Shown here: piece after piece, positions 38,263 through 48,123 of the stretch
How the letters are laid out: each line of letters opens with the position of its first letter
How positions within the stretch are numbered: position 1 is the stretch's first letter
Source of the DNA: DASQFQ01 sp963811595
GTDB taxonomy: Bacteria; Actinomycetota; Thermoleophilia; Solirubrobacterales; Solirubrobacteraceae
Assembly (NCBI GenBank): GCA_963811595.1
Contig: CAWERW010000012.1
Location: forward strand, 1-64,000
DNA: 64,000 bases
Direction of reading: 5' to 3'
Notes under the pieces: model-generated
Seen by the model: the letters and a program-made list of their open reading frames with translations, nothing else
The model's database searches: none
What the model was told of the DNA's origin: nothing
Translations under genes and position numbers: made by a program

Positions 38263-39221
38263 ATGGAGGTTCTCGAGACCGTCGACCGCGAGCAGCCTCG
38301 CCGACGCTGCGCGAGCGCGACGAGTTCTTCTGGCTCGACCTCACCGAGCCGGACGCCGAGGACATCAAGGCGATGGGCGAGGCCCTCAACCTGCACCCGG
38401 TGGCGGTCGAGGACACGATCGAGTTCGGCCAGCGCCCGAAGCTCGACTCCTACGGCGAGCACGTGCTGTTCGTCTTCTACACGGTGCGCAAGGGGCGCGA
38501 CGCGGAACGAGGAGGTGTTCGAGCCCGTCGAGGTCCACATCTACGTGTCGGGCAGCTTCGTGATCACCGTCCGGCGCGCGGAGTGCACCCAGCTCGACGC
38601 GCTGCACCCCGAGCTCGACGACGATCGACCCGAAGGCCGAGGACTACATCGTCTACCGCGTCTTCGACGTCCTGACCGACGCCTTCTACCCGATCATCGA
38701 GCTGCTGGAGGAGCGCATCGACGCGCTCGAGGGGGAGGTGCTGCTCGGCCGGCCGCGGCAGGAGCACCTCGCCGAGATCTACCGCCTCAAGCAGCGCATC
38801 CACGAGCTCTCGCGCCGCGTCGTGCCGCAGCGCGACCGCTTCCTCGCCGGCTCCGAGGTCATCCTCACCCTGCCGGGGCTCGAGCGCGGGGCGCAAGGAG
38901 TACCTGCGCGACGTCGGCGACCACCTCGCGCAGATCGCGGGCGAGCTGCATCGTCAGCAGGAGGACCTGATGGCGCTGACCGCGACCTACTTCAACGCCA
39001 ACCAGAACCGCCTCAACAGCGTCGCGACACGGCTGACCATCGGCGGCACGTTCTTCCTCGCGTGGACGCTGGTGACCGGCTTCTTCGGCCAGAACTTCGG
39101 CTGGCTGGTGGACAACATCGACACCCGCCACGACTTCCTGATCTACGGCGTCGGCGCGATCCTCGTGCCGACCGTGATCATCGGCACGCTCTTCTGGGTC
39201 AAGCGCAAGGACTGGTTCTGA
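38263..39221 (+). CDS. corA: CorA-like divalent cation transporter (frameshifted)
   Basis: The N-terminal cytoplasmic domain has EFFWLDLTEPDAEDIKAM and HPVAVEDTIEFGQRPKLDSY; a long helix (LEERIDALEGEVLL, EIYRLKQRIHELSRRV) follows. Two C-terminal transmembrane helices are TRLTIGGTFFLAWTLVTGFF and IYGVGAILVPTVIIGTLFW. Between them the signature is GQNFGW where most CorA proteins have GMN. The end is KRKDWF, with a basic tail as usual. About 319 residues. Frameshifts are near 38300, 38510, 38625 and 38893. Confidence 0.92.
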
Positions 39222-39258
39222 CGCACTTATCCTCGGCGCCCCCGAATCAGGAGACAAC

Positions 39259-40506
39259 GTGGCGATTGATACGAAGAATGTGGCGCAGATGGACGTGGAG
39301 CCCGGAGAGCTCCCGCCCACCATGGCCGCATGGGTGATCCGCGAGGAGCGCCAGGGTGAGCCCCTCGAGGCCTTCCAGCTCGAGGAGATGGAGGTGCCGG
39401 AGCCCGGCGCCTTCGAGGTCACCGTGCGCGTGATGGCGGCGGGCGTGAACTTCAACAACGTCTGGGCCGCCCTCGGCCAGCCCGTCTCCGTCTTCCGCTA
39501 CCACGACGAGGACCACCACATCGGCGGCTCCGACGCCTCCGGCATCGTCTGGAAGGTCGGCGAGGGCGTCACCCGCTGGTCGCCGGGCGACGAGGTCGTC
39601 ATCCACTGCAACCAGGCCTCCTACGAGGATCCCGAGGTCCACGGCCTCGACCCGCTCGCCGCGCCGTCGCAGCAGATCTGGGGCTACGAGACGACCTGGG
39701 GCTCGTTCGCCCAGTTCTGCAAGGTCCAGGCCCAGCAGCTGCTGCCCAAGCCCAAGCACCTGTCCTGGGAGGAGGCCGCCGCCTACGGCCTCACCTACTT
39801 CACCGCCTACCGGATGCTGATCGACCAGGTCGAGCTGCAGCCCGGCCACAAGGTGCTCGTGTGGGGCGCGGCCGGCGGCCTCGGCGTGTTCGCGCTCCAG
39901 CTCGCCAAGCTGGCCGGCGCCGACGCGGTCGGCGTCGTCTCGTCCGCCGAGAAGGGCGAGCTGTGCACCAAGCTCGGCGCCACCGCCTACGTCGACCGCA
40001 ACGAGTACAGCGGCATGATGCGCCGCGGCGGCGAGACGCCGGAGGAGGAGAAGGCGCGCTTCAAGGAGTCGCGCCGCTTCTGCAAGCACGTCGCCGAGCT
40101 GCTCGGCGGCCAGCCCGACATCGTCTTCGAGCACGTCGGCCAGGCCACGTTCCCGACCTCCGTGCTCGCCGTGAAGCCGTTCGGCAAGGTCGTCATCTGC
40201 GGCGCCACGTCGGGCTACCAGCTCGACTTCGACGTGCGCTACCTGTGGATGCGCCAGAAGCAGATCATCGGCTCGCACTTCGCCAACGCGTGGGAGTGCA
40301 CGAAGGCCAACGAGCTGATCGAGCAGGGCAAGATCCGCCCCGTGCTGTGGAAGACGCTGCCGTTCGACGGCGTCGCGGAGGCGCACCAGCTGCTGCGAGA
40401 CAACAAGCACCTCGGCAAGATCGCCATCCTTGTCGGGGCCGACGCCGAGGGCCAGGGCAAGACCGCCGAGGGCCCCGGCGCGATCCGAGCGGAGGTGGGT
40501 GCCTGA
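39259..40506 (+). CDS. ccr: Crotonyl-CoA carboxylase/reductase
   Basis: This is an intact 415-residue medium-chain dehydrogenase/reductase. It reductively carboxylates crotonyl-CoA to ethylmalonyl-CoA with NADPH and CO2, the defining step of the ethylmalonyl-CoA pathway. Family markers are GVNFNNVWAALGQPVSVF, HIGGSDASGIVW, GDEVVIHCNQAS, YETTWGSFAQF, WGAAGGLGVFALQLAK (nucleotide loop), ICGATSGYQLDFDVRYLWM and GSHFANAWE. The GTG start is backed by an AGGAG site 7 bases upstream, one of the few genes here with a clear ribosome site. Its stop overlaps the next start (TGATG). Confidence 0.96.
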   Translation: MAIDTKNVAQMDVEPGELPPTMAAWVIREERQGEPLEAFQLEEMEVPEPGAFEVTVRVMAAGVNFNNVWAALGQPVSVFRYHDEDHHIGGSDASGIVWKVGEGVTRWSPGDEVVIHCNQASYEDPEVHGLDPLAAPSQQIWGYETTWGSFAQFCKVQAQQLLPKPKHLSWEEAAAYGLTYFTAYRMLIDQVELQPGHKVLVWGAAGGLGVFALQLAKLAGADAVGVVSSAEKGELCTKLGATAYVDRNEYSGMMRRGGETPEEEKARFKESRRFCKHVAELLGGQPDIVFEHVGQATFPTSVLAVKPFGKVVICGATSGYQLDFDVRYLWMRQKQIIGSHFANAWECTKANELIEQGKIRPVLWKTLPFDGVAEAHQLLRDNKHLGKIAILVGADAEGQGKTAEGPGAIRAEVGA

Positions 40507-40860
40507 TGTCCGTCGTCTTCAACGTCCCCTGGTACGCGACGGGCTTCCGGGGCGCCGAGTTCGAGGAGGCGCTGCAGGAGATCGCGGCGGTCGCGCTGCG
40601 CTACGGCGCGACCGACTGGGCCGTCTACCGCTACAAGGACGACCGCGTACAAGTTCCAGCAGCTCGCGACCTTCGAGGACGCCGACGCCTACACCCTGTA
40701 CTGGAACGGCCCGGAGTTCCGCGCCTGGCGCGCGGACTACTCGGGCTGGTACCAGGTGCCGGTCGTCTACGCCCCGATGCGGCTCGTCGCGGAGGGCCGC
40801 CTCGGGGGCGAGCCGAACGGCAACGGCAGCCCCAACCAGTCGTTGGCGCACGCAGACTGA
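40506..40860 (+). CDS. Unknown protein coupled to ccr, about 117 residues (frameshifted)
   Basis: The ATG overlaps the ccr stop. The protein is rich in aromatic residues: VFNVPWYATGFRGAEFEEAL, GATDWAVYRYKDD, then after a shift near 40648 YKFQQLATFEDADAYTLYW, EFRAWRADYSGWYQVPVVY. It may form a dimeric alpha/beta barrel, but I recognise no family. Tight coupling to ccr suggests a role in, or regulation of, the ethylmalonyl-CoA route. Confidence 0.65.
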
Positions 40861-40901
40861 CTCCGAGTCAACCTAGATAGAACATCTGCCGATGGGGGCG
40901 T

Positions 40902-43198
40902 ATGCGTATGCGCCGCCTCCGCGACGTCCTGCCCAAGGGCCAGACCCTGCCCGACGAGAGCTGGGAGCAGCGCCACCGGTGGATGCTCGCCCTGCTGTGG
41001 CTCCACGCGGCGGGCTGTTCGTCTTCAGCCTCTCCAGGGCTACCCGGTCTGGCACTCGCTGCTGGACTCCGTGCCGGTCGCGCTCGCCGCGATCGGCGCG
41101 CGCTACGCCGAGGGCCGCAAGCTGCGCTCGGCGGTCGTCGCCACCGGCCTGCTGACCGCCTCCGCGCTCGTCGTGCACGTCTCGGGCGGCTACATCGAGG
41201 CGCACTTCCACTTCTTCGTGATGATCGCGCTGCTGACGCTGTACGAGGACTGGGTCCCGTTCCTGCTCGCGACCTTCTACGTCGATCGTCCATCACGGCC
41301 TCGGGCCGGCGCTCGGCCGCCACGCGGTGTTCAACCACCCCGACGCGATCGCCCATCCGTGGAAGTGGGCGGGGATCCACGCCGCCTTCGTGGCCGCGGC
41401 CGGCCTCGCCGCGATCGTCTCGTGGCGCCTGAACGAGAGCGTGCGCGAGAGCAAGGACGAGGCGCTCGAGGCCGCGCGCGAGAGCGAGGAGCGGTTCCGC
41501 TCGACCTTCCAGGACGCGATGATCGGCATGTGCCTGACGACCCCGACGGGCCGCCTGGAGCGCGTCAACCCCAGCTTCTGCCACATGCTCGGGCGCACGC
41601 CGCGAGGAGCTGCAACGGCATCGGCTGGGCCAGAGCTCACGCACCCCGACGACCTCGCGCGACAGCCGCGCGATGCTCGCAGGGGATGCTGGCCGGCGGC
41701 GAGGACCGCGGGCACGCCGAGAAGCGCTACATCCACGCCGACGGGCACCTCGTGTGGGCGTCGATGTCGGCGCGGCTCGTGCGCGACGACCACGGCGAGC
41801 CGCTGCACTTCATCACGCAGATCCAGGACGTCAGCGCCCAGAAGGAGGCCGCCGACGCGCTCGCCCACCAGGCGCTGCACGACCCGCTGACCGGGCTGCC
41901 CAACCGCACGCTGTTCACCGACCGGCTCGAGCAGGCGCTCGCCCGCGGCCGCCGCACCGGCGGCCGCGCTGGCGGTCGTGTTCATCGACGTCGACCGCTT
42001 CAAGGTCGTCAACGACAGCCTCGGGCACGAGACCGGCGACGCGCTGCTGGTCGCAGATCGGCGCCGCGGCTGACGCAGGCGGTGCGCGCCACCGACTCGG
42101 TCGCGCGCTTCGGCGGCGACGAGTTCGTGATCCTGTTCGACGGCGTCGCCGACGAGCGAGATGGCGATGCACCTCACCGACCGCGTCCGGCGCGAGCTGA
42201 TGCGGCCGTTCTCGCTCGAGGGCGACGACGACTTCTTCACCACCGGCAGCCTCGGCGTCGCCCTCAGCGGCGCCGACCAGCGGCGCCGCCGAGCTCGTGC
42301 GCGACGCCGACGCGGCGATGTACCGCGCCAAGGCCGCCGGCGGCGCCGACCGCCGAGCTGTTCGACAGCGCCCTGCGCCACGAGGCCGTCGAGCGCCTGC
42401 GCACCGAGCGCGCGCTGCGCCGCGGCCTGCCGCGCGGCGAGCTGCGCCTGCACTACCAGCCGATCTGGTCGCTCGAGACCGGCAAGATCGAGGCCGTCGA
42501 GGCGCTCGTGCGCTGGGAGCGGCCCGGCCACGGGCTCGTCCCGCCCGGCGGCTTCGTCGGCGTCGCCGAGGAGTGCGGGCTGATGGCCGCAGCTCGGCGA
42601 GTGGGTGCTGGGCGAGGCCTGCCGCCAGGCGCGCCGCGTGGCGCGCCGAGCTCGGCGACGCGGCGCCGCTGCCGGTCCACGTCAACGTCTCCGTCGCGCG
42701 AGCTCGAGCAGCCCGACCTCCCCGGCGTGGTGGCGAGCGCGCTCGCCGACGCCGGCCTCGACCCCGCCGACCTCGTGCTCGAGATCACCGAGACCGGGCT
42801 GCTCGAGCGCACGCAGCGCCCGGCGTCGGTGCTGCGGGCGATCAAGGAGACCGGCGTGCGGATCGCGCTCGACGACTTCGGCACCGGCTACTCGTCGCTG
42901 AGCTACCTCGAGCGCTTCCCGATCGACGAGCTCAAGCTCGACCGCGAGTTCATCGCCCGGCTCGACGGCGGCGACGAGGAGCCCGTGCTCGTGCGGCGCG
43001 ATCCTCGCGATGGCGCACGCGCTCGGCCTGATCGTGGTGGCCGAGGGGATCGAGACCGAGGAGCAGGCGACCGTGCTGCGCGAGCTCGGCTGCGAGCGCG
43101 CCCAGGGCTACGCGCTGGCGCGCCCGGCGGCGCCGGAGGCGATCGCCGCGCTGGTCAGCCCTGCTCGAGCGGTGCCATCGTCAGCCCCGCGTCGTTGA
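40902..43198 (+). CDS. Membrane-anchored PAS-GGDEF-EAL cyclic-di-GMP protein (frameshifted)
   Basis: About 765 residues. The N-terminal membrane domain has several helices with a His-rich signature (GYIEAHFHFFVMIALLTLYEDW). A PAS domain follows (ERFRSTFQDAMIGM, RVNPSFCHMLGRTP, HFITQIQDVSAQK). The GGDEF domain shows DPLTGLPNRTLFTDRL, DVDRFKVVNDSLGHETGD and an intact RFGGDEFVI, so cyclase activity is possible. The EAL domain shows VEALVRWERPGHGL, VLEITETGLL, LDDFGTGYSSLSYL and LKLDREFI, consistent with phosphodiesterase activity. Ten or so frameshifts occur from 41020 to 43000. It makes or breaks c-di-GMP in response to an unknown signal. Confidence 0.9.
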
Positions 43199-43443
43199 GC
43201 TGGGCCCAGTAGAGCTCGGCCGGCTCCTTCATCCCCGCCCACACCATCGCCTGGCCGGCGTTGTGGATCGCGTCGGCGTAGGCGTAGCCCTGCTGGATGC
43301 TGACGCCCGGGAGCGTGCGGGCGAGCGCGGCGGCGACCCCGTCGAACGTGTTGTGGTCGTCGTTGCGGACGATCACGCGCCAGTTGTCGTCCAGCCCGGA
43401 TCCGGGACCTCGCGTCCGCGGAAGCTCGATCGGTCTCGCTCAT
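43155..43443 (-). CDS. clpS: ATP-dependent Clp protease adaptor ClpS (frameshifted)
   Basis: It hands N-degron substrates to ClpAP/ClpCP. The motif VIVRNDDHNTFDGVAAAL carries the conserved Asp-Asp-His/Asn-Thr-Phe substrate pocket; the rest reads GYAYADAIHNAGQAMVW, KEPAELYWAQL and GLTMAPLEQG. About 96 residues. One frameshift lies near 43400. The ATG overlaps the stop of the MBL gene (TGATG). It overlaps the convergent GGDEF-EAL gene by 44 bases. Confidence 0.93.
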
Positions 43444-44295
43444 CACTCCGAGGGTACCCGCCCTGCCTTCTTCAGATACCGCTGGAGCCCGAGGAAAAGC
43501 TGGTCGGGCGGCGCGGCCTGGAGGATCGCGTCGGCGGCCTCGCCCGGCCTGCTCGTGGACGCGCGCCGAGTAGGCCTCGACGAAGCCGTCCTCGTCGTGC
43601 TGCTCGGCGAAGTCGGCCTGGGCGTTGCAGGCTCTCGCGCACGCGGTCGAGCTGCTCGGGCGGGTCGTCGACCTGGCCCCAGTGGGTGAGCGCCGAGCGC
43701 CTTCGGCTCCCAGCCGGCGATCGTCTCGAGCGACGCCTCCCACTGTCTCGACGTCGATGTCGGGCGGCGGCGTGGGCGCGAGCGTGAAGGGCTCGGGCGG
43801 GACGCGGACGCCGGCCATGTCGCCGACGAAGGCGGTGCCGGTCGGCTCGTGCAGGTAACAGACGTGGTGGGAGGCGTGGCCGGGCGTGTACTCGACCGTG
43901 AAGGCGCCCTCGAGGCCCTTCTCGCCGCCCTCGAGGATCTTCAGGTTCTCCTCCGGGACCGGCACGACCTCGCCCCACAGCTGGTTGAGCCCCTCGATGC
44001 CGCCGTAGAGGCGGGCGGCGGAGGCGACGAGCTTCTCCGGGTCGGCCAGGTGCGGCGCGCCGCGCTCGTGGACGTAGACGGGGAGGTCGGGCCAGCGCCG
44101 CACCAGCGCGCCCGCCGCGCCGGCGTGGTCGAAGTGGATATGCGTCAGGAGCAGGCCCTTCGGGCGCTCGCCCCCGATCGCGGCGAGCAGCGTGTCCTCG
44201 CAGGACTGGGGGCCCGGATCGACGAGCCAGCCGTCGACCTCCCAGCAGCAGATCACGTGCTCCTTGCCGAGGTGCATGACGTCGATGGGTCGCAC
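43443..44295 (-). CDS. Metallo-beta-lactamase-fold hydrolase (frameshifted)
   Basis: The zinc motif LLTHIHFDHAGAAGAL (HxHxDH) is intact, with later ligands in PGHASHHVCYL and VGDMAGVRVP. The C-terminal helical part has LALTHWGQVDDPPEQLDRV and ADFAEQHDEDGFVEAYSARV. About 284 residues, similar to glyoxalase-II-like proteins with a C-terminal helical domain. The GTG at 44295 (reading RPIDVMHLG) is preferred; an ATG at 44316 would overlap the start of the divergent mutase. Frameshifts are near 43745, 43700, 43635 and 43550. Substrate unknown. Confidence 0.87.
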
Positions 44296-44314
44296 GCGCT
44301 GCGAAGATACCCAC

Positions 44315-46310
44315 ATGGAGCACCGTCTCGAACGCCCGGATCGTCCCTGGATGATGCGGACCTACGCCGGCCACTCGACCGCGAAGCGGTCCAATGAGCT
44401 CTACCGGGGCAACCTGGCGAAGGGCCAGACGGGGCTCTCCGTCGCCTTCGACCTGCCCGACGCAGACCGGCTACGACGCCGATCACGAGCTCGCGCGCGG
44501 CGAGGTCGGCAAGGTCGGCGTGCCGGTCGCGCACAAGGGCGACATGCACGCGCTGATGGACGGCATCCCGCTCGACCGCATGAACACGTCGATGACGATC
44601 AACGCGACGGCGGCGTGGCTGCTGGCGCTCTACATCGTCGTGGCGGAGGAGAACGGGATCGACCCGGCACGTGCTGGCGGGCACGACGCAGAACGACATC
44701 ATCAAGGAGTACCTCTCGCGCGGGACCTACGCCTTCCCGCCCGCGCCGTCGATGCGGCTGATCGGCGACATGGTCGCCTACACGATCGACGAGGTCCCGA
44801 AGTGGAACCCGATCAACGTCTGCTCCTACCACCTGCAGGAGGCGGGGGCGACGCCGGTGCAGGAGATCGCGTTCGCGATGGCGACCGCCCAGGCGGTGCT
44901 CGACGAGGTCCGGCCGCGGGTGGGCGAGGAGAAGATGGGCGCGGTCTTCGGGCGCATCTCGTTCTTCGTCAACGCCGGCGTCCGGTTCGTCGAGGAGCAC
45001 GCGAAGCTGCGCGCGATGGGCGTGCTGTGGGAGGAGCTGGGCCGCGAGCGCTACGGCGTCGAGGACCCCAAGCACCTGCGCTTCCGCTACGGCGTGCAGG
45101 TCAACTCGCTGGGGCTGACCGAGTCGCAGCCGGAGAACAACGTCCAGCGGATCGTGCTCGAGGCGCTGGCGGTGACGATGGGGCGCAACGCGCGGGCGCG
45201 GGCGATCCAGCTCCCGGCCTGGAACGAGGCGCTGGGCCTGCCGCGGCCGTGGGACCAGCAGTGGTCGCTGCGGATCCAGCAGGTGCTGGCCTACGAGACC
45301 GACCTGCTCGAGTACCCCGACATCTTCGAGGGCTCGGTGGTGATGGACGGGCCTGGTCGACGAGCTGCTCGACCGGCGCGCGCGAGGAGATCGCGCGGGT
45401 CGAGGAGCAGGGCGGCGCGGTCGAGGCGGTGCCGTACATGAAGTCGGCGCTGGTCGAGTCCCACCGCGAGCGGATCGCGCGCATCGAGCGCGGCGACCAG
45501 GTGCTGGTGGGCGTCAACCGCTACGAGGAGACCGAGCCGTCGCCGCTGACCGAGGACGCCGAGGGCGGCATCCTCGTCGTCGACGCGGCCGTCGAGGCCG
45601 AGCAGCGCGAGGCGCTCGACGCGTGGCGCGCGTCGCGCGACTCCGCGGCCGTCGCCACCGCGCTGGAGGAGCTCGCGCGCGTCGCGGCCTCCCCGGACGA
45701 GAACGTCATGCCCGCGACGATCGCCGCCGCCCGCGCGGGCGCGACGACGGGCGAGTGGGCGGCGGCGCTGCGCGACGCGTTCGGCTCCTACCGCGCGCCG
45801 ACCGGGGTCGGCGAGGCCGCCGCGCCGGTGCCGGGCGAGGAGATCGCGGAGCTGCGCGAGGACGTCGCGGCGCTGTCGGAGTCGCTCGGGCGCACGCTGA
45901 AGATCCTCGTCGGCAAGCCGGGGCTCGACGGGCACTCCAACGGCGCCGAGCAGATCGCCGTGCGGGCGCGCGACGCCGGCATGGAGGTCGTCTACGAGGG
46001 GATCCGGCTGACGCCGTCGCAGATCGCGCGCAGCGCCGTCGACGAGGGCGTCCACGTCATCGGCCTCTCGATCCTCTCCGGCTCGCACCGCGAGCTGATC
46101 CCGACCGTGATCGAGGCGCTGCGCGAGGCGGGCGGCGGCGACATCCCGCTCGTGGTCGGCGGGATCATCCCCGACGCCGACGCGGCGCCGCTGCGCGCGG
46201 CCGGCGTCGCCGCGGTCTACACGCCGAAGGACTTCGAGCTCACGCGCATCCTCCGCGACGTCGTCGCGATCGTCGCGGAGCGCAACGGCATCGCCTCCGC
46301 CGCCGCGTGA
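44315..46310 (+). CDS. ecm: B12-dependent acyl-CoA mutase, ethylmalonyl-CoA mutase (Ecm/MeaA) type (frameshifted)
   Basis: It isomerises ethylmalonyl-CoA to methylsuccinyl-CoA. About 665 residues with catalytic and B12 domains in one chain. The catalytic domain has MMRTYAGHSTAKRSNELYRG, GLSVAFDLP, LARGEVGKVGVPVAHKGDM, MNTSMTINATAAWLLAL, KEYLSRGTYAFPPAPSMR and NVCSYHLQEAGATPVQE. These match Ecm/MeaA rather than methylmalonyl-CoA mutase. The B12 domain has GLDGHSNGAEQIA (DxHxxG), LSILSGSHRELIP and VVGGIIPDAD. Frameshifts are near 44460, 44672, 45355 and 45380. It is coupled to meaB by GTGA. Presence of ccr 4 kb away supports the assignment. Confidence 0.92.
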
Positions 46311-47255
46311 GCGGGGCCGAGCTCGGCCGCCGCCTCGCCGAGCGCGACCTGACCGCCGCGCCGGCGGCGCTGAACCTCGTCGAGAACCGGTCGCCGGCCG
46401 CGCGCGAGGACATCGCGGCGCTGCTCGGCGCCGTCTCCCCCGCCGCGCTCGGCGGCGAGGCGCCCGCGCACATCGTCGGCGTCACCGGGCCGCCGGGCGC
46501 GGGCAAGTCGACGCTGCTGAGCGCGCTCGTGGCGCGGCTGGCGCGCGCGCCGGGCGGAGCGTGGCCGTGCTCGCCGTCGATCCCTCGTCGAAGCGGTCGC
46601 GGCGGCGCGCTGCTCGGCGACCGCGCGCGGATCGACGCCGACCCCGCCGACCGCGGCATCTTCATCCGCTCGATGGCGGCCGGGGAGCGGCTCGGCGGCC
46701 TCGCCCCCGCCACGCGCGCCGCCGCGCAGGCGCTCGCCGCGGCGTTCGACGTCGTCGTGATCGAGACCGTCGGCGTCGGCCAGTCCGAGACCGAGGTCGC
46801 CGAGGCGGCCGACACCGTCGCGGTGATCGTCCAGCCCGGCTCCGGCGACGCGCTGCAGTTCCTGAAGGCCGGGATCATGGAGGTGCCCGACGCGCTCGTG
46901 GTCACGAAGGCCGACCTCGGCGTCGTCGCCGTCCGCGCGGTCCGCGACCTGCGCGCCGCGCTGCGCTCGCTCGGCAGCCGCGACGCCGGTGCTCGCGGTC
47001 TCGAGCGTGCCCGCCGGTGAGCGGCGTCGACGAGCTGATCGCCGCGCTCGACGCCCACCGCGAGGGCCTCGACCTCGCCGCCACCCGCGTGCGCACCCGC
47101 CGCCTCGGCGCGCTGGCCGACTTCATCGCCGAGCACGGCGCCCGCGGCCTGCGCGACCTCGGCGGCCGCCGCGAGGCCGAGCGCTTCCTCGCCGAGCAGC
47201 CGGCGGAGGCCGACGAGCCCGCGCTCGTGGCCGCGCTCGAGGCGCGCGCGCCTAG
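46307..47255 (+). CDS. meaB: Mutase-associated G3E GTPase MeaB/ArgK (frameshifted)
   Basis: This P-loop GTPase protects and reloads B12-dependent mutases. GVTGPPGAGKSTLLSAL is the Walker A. VLAVDPSSKRS (Walker-like) and VVIETVGVGQSETEVAEAADTV are diagnostic, with TKADL as the base-recognition motif. The C-terminal dimerisation part reads RREAERFLAEQ. About 316 residues. Frameshifts are near 46553, 46601, 46990 and 47015. Its GTG overlaps the mutase stop. Its TAG shares bases with the stop of the convergent serine hydrolase. Confidence 0.94.
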
Positions 47256-47997
47256 GCCGGCGCGCTCTCCGCCAGCCCGCGCAGCAGCCGCGCGGAACAC
47301 GCCGCGCAGCGTCGCCTTGCCCGTCTTGTGGCCGCCGTTGGTCGTCGTCAGCACGGCCACCGAGACGCGCTCGCTGGCCGCGGGTCAGCAGCGCGACCTG
47401 GTGGTCGACGAGCCCGTTGCCGCTCCCCCAGCCGCCCTTGAAGTACGCCGTCCAGCCCGCGCGGGATGACCTCGCCGATCCCCCAGCGCTGGGTGTGGAC
47501 GACGGTGCGCAGCAGCTCCATCGCGTAGGCGCGGTGGTGCGGCGGCAGCAGCGCGTCGATGTGGAGGAAGAAGCGCGACTGCTCGCGCGCGGTGATCAGC
47601 GAGCGGCCCCAGATCGCGCGTGTCGAGGTGGAAGCGCGGCATGCCCGCCGTGTGGGCGACGCGGTTGATCTTCGCCGCCCCGAGCTTCGTCACCACCGCC
47701 GAGGCGTCGTGGTTGTTCGACCACCGGATCATCGGCGCTGAGGATCTGCCGCTCGTCGCCTCGCAGGTCGCGCGAGCGCACGTCCGGCTGGCGCAGGTAG
47801 GCGACGAGCAGCAGCGCCTTGACGACGCTCGCGCTCTGCACCGGGCGGTCGAGGTCGCGGCCCCAGACGTCCTTCTCCGTCCGCACCGCGAACGCCACCG
47901 TCGCCCGGCCGGCGCGTCCGCGTAGCGCGTTGGCCGGGCTGAGCCCCGGCGACCACGCCGGGGCGAGCAGGGCGGCGGCGACGAGCGCGGTCAGCAC
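47252..47997 (-). CDS. Secreted class-A beta-lactamase-like serine hydrolase (frameshifted)
   Basis: A GTG start gives a signal peptide (LTALVAAALLAPAWSPG). SASVVKALLLVAYL carries the SxxK nucleophile motif, RWSNNHDASAVV the SxN motif, and a KGGWG segment the KTG-like box. About 248 residues. Related actinobacterial proteins are annotated as serine hydrolases or beta-lactamase-like without proven activity; the Glu166 omega-loop is not clear here. Frameshifts occur near 47735, 47618, 47460 and 47388. A 15-base palindrome lies 20 bases upstream of the start. Confidence 0.8.
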
Positions 47998-48016
47998 GGC
48001 CCGAAGCGTGCCACAA

Positions 48017-48031
48017 ACGCTGACGCAGCGT
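48017..48031. promoter_or_regulatory. Palindrome in divergent promoter region
   Basis: ACGCTG-ACG-CAGCGT is a perfect 6-base inverted repeat with a 3-base spacer. It lies between the divergent serine hydrolase (start 47997) and the copper-cluster gene (start 48124), close to the former. It is a candidate operator; the regulator is unknown. Confidence 0.35.
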
Positions 48032-48123
48032 CACTATCAAAAACCCCACGCGTCAAACGAACCGGGTTAGAGTCGCCCGGGCCGCCGGAGGCGGTCGCCC
48101 GTCCAATGTCAGGAGGTCAGGAC

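Noticed and set aside
44296..44316. Upstream ATG at 44316 as the start of the MBL hydrolase
   Set aside because: It would overlap the start codon of the divergent mutase. The GTG at 44295 has a TATCTT box 8 bases upstream and gives a family-like N-terminus.
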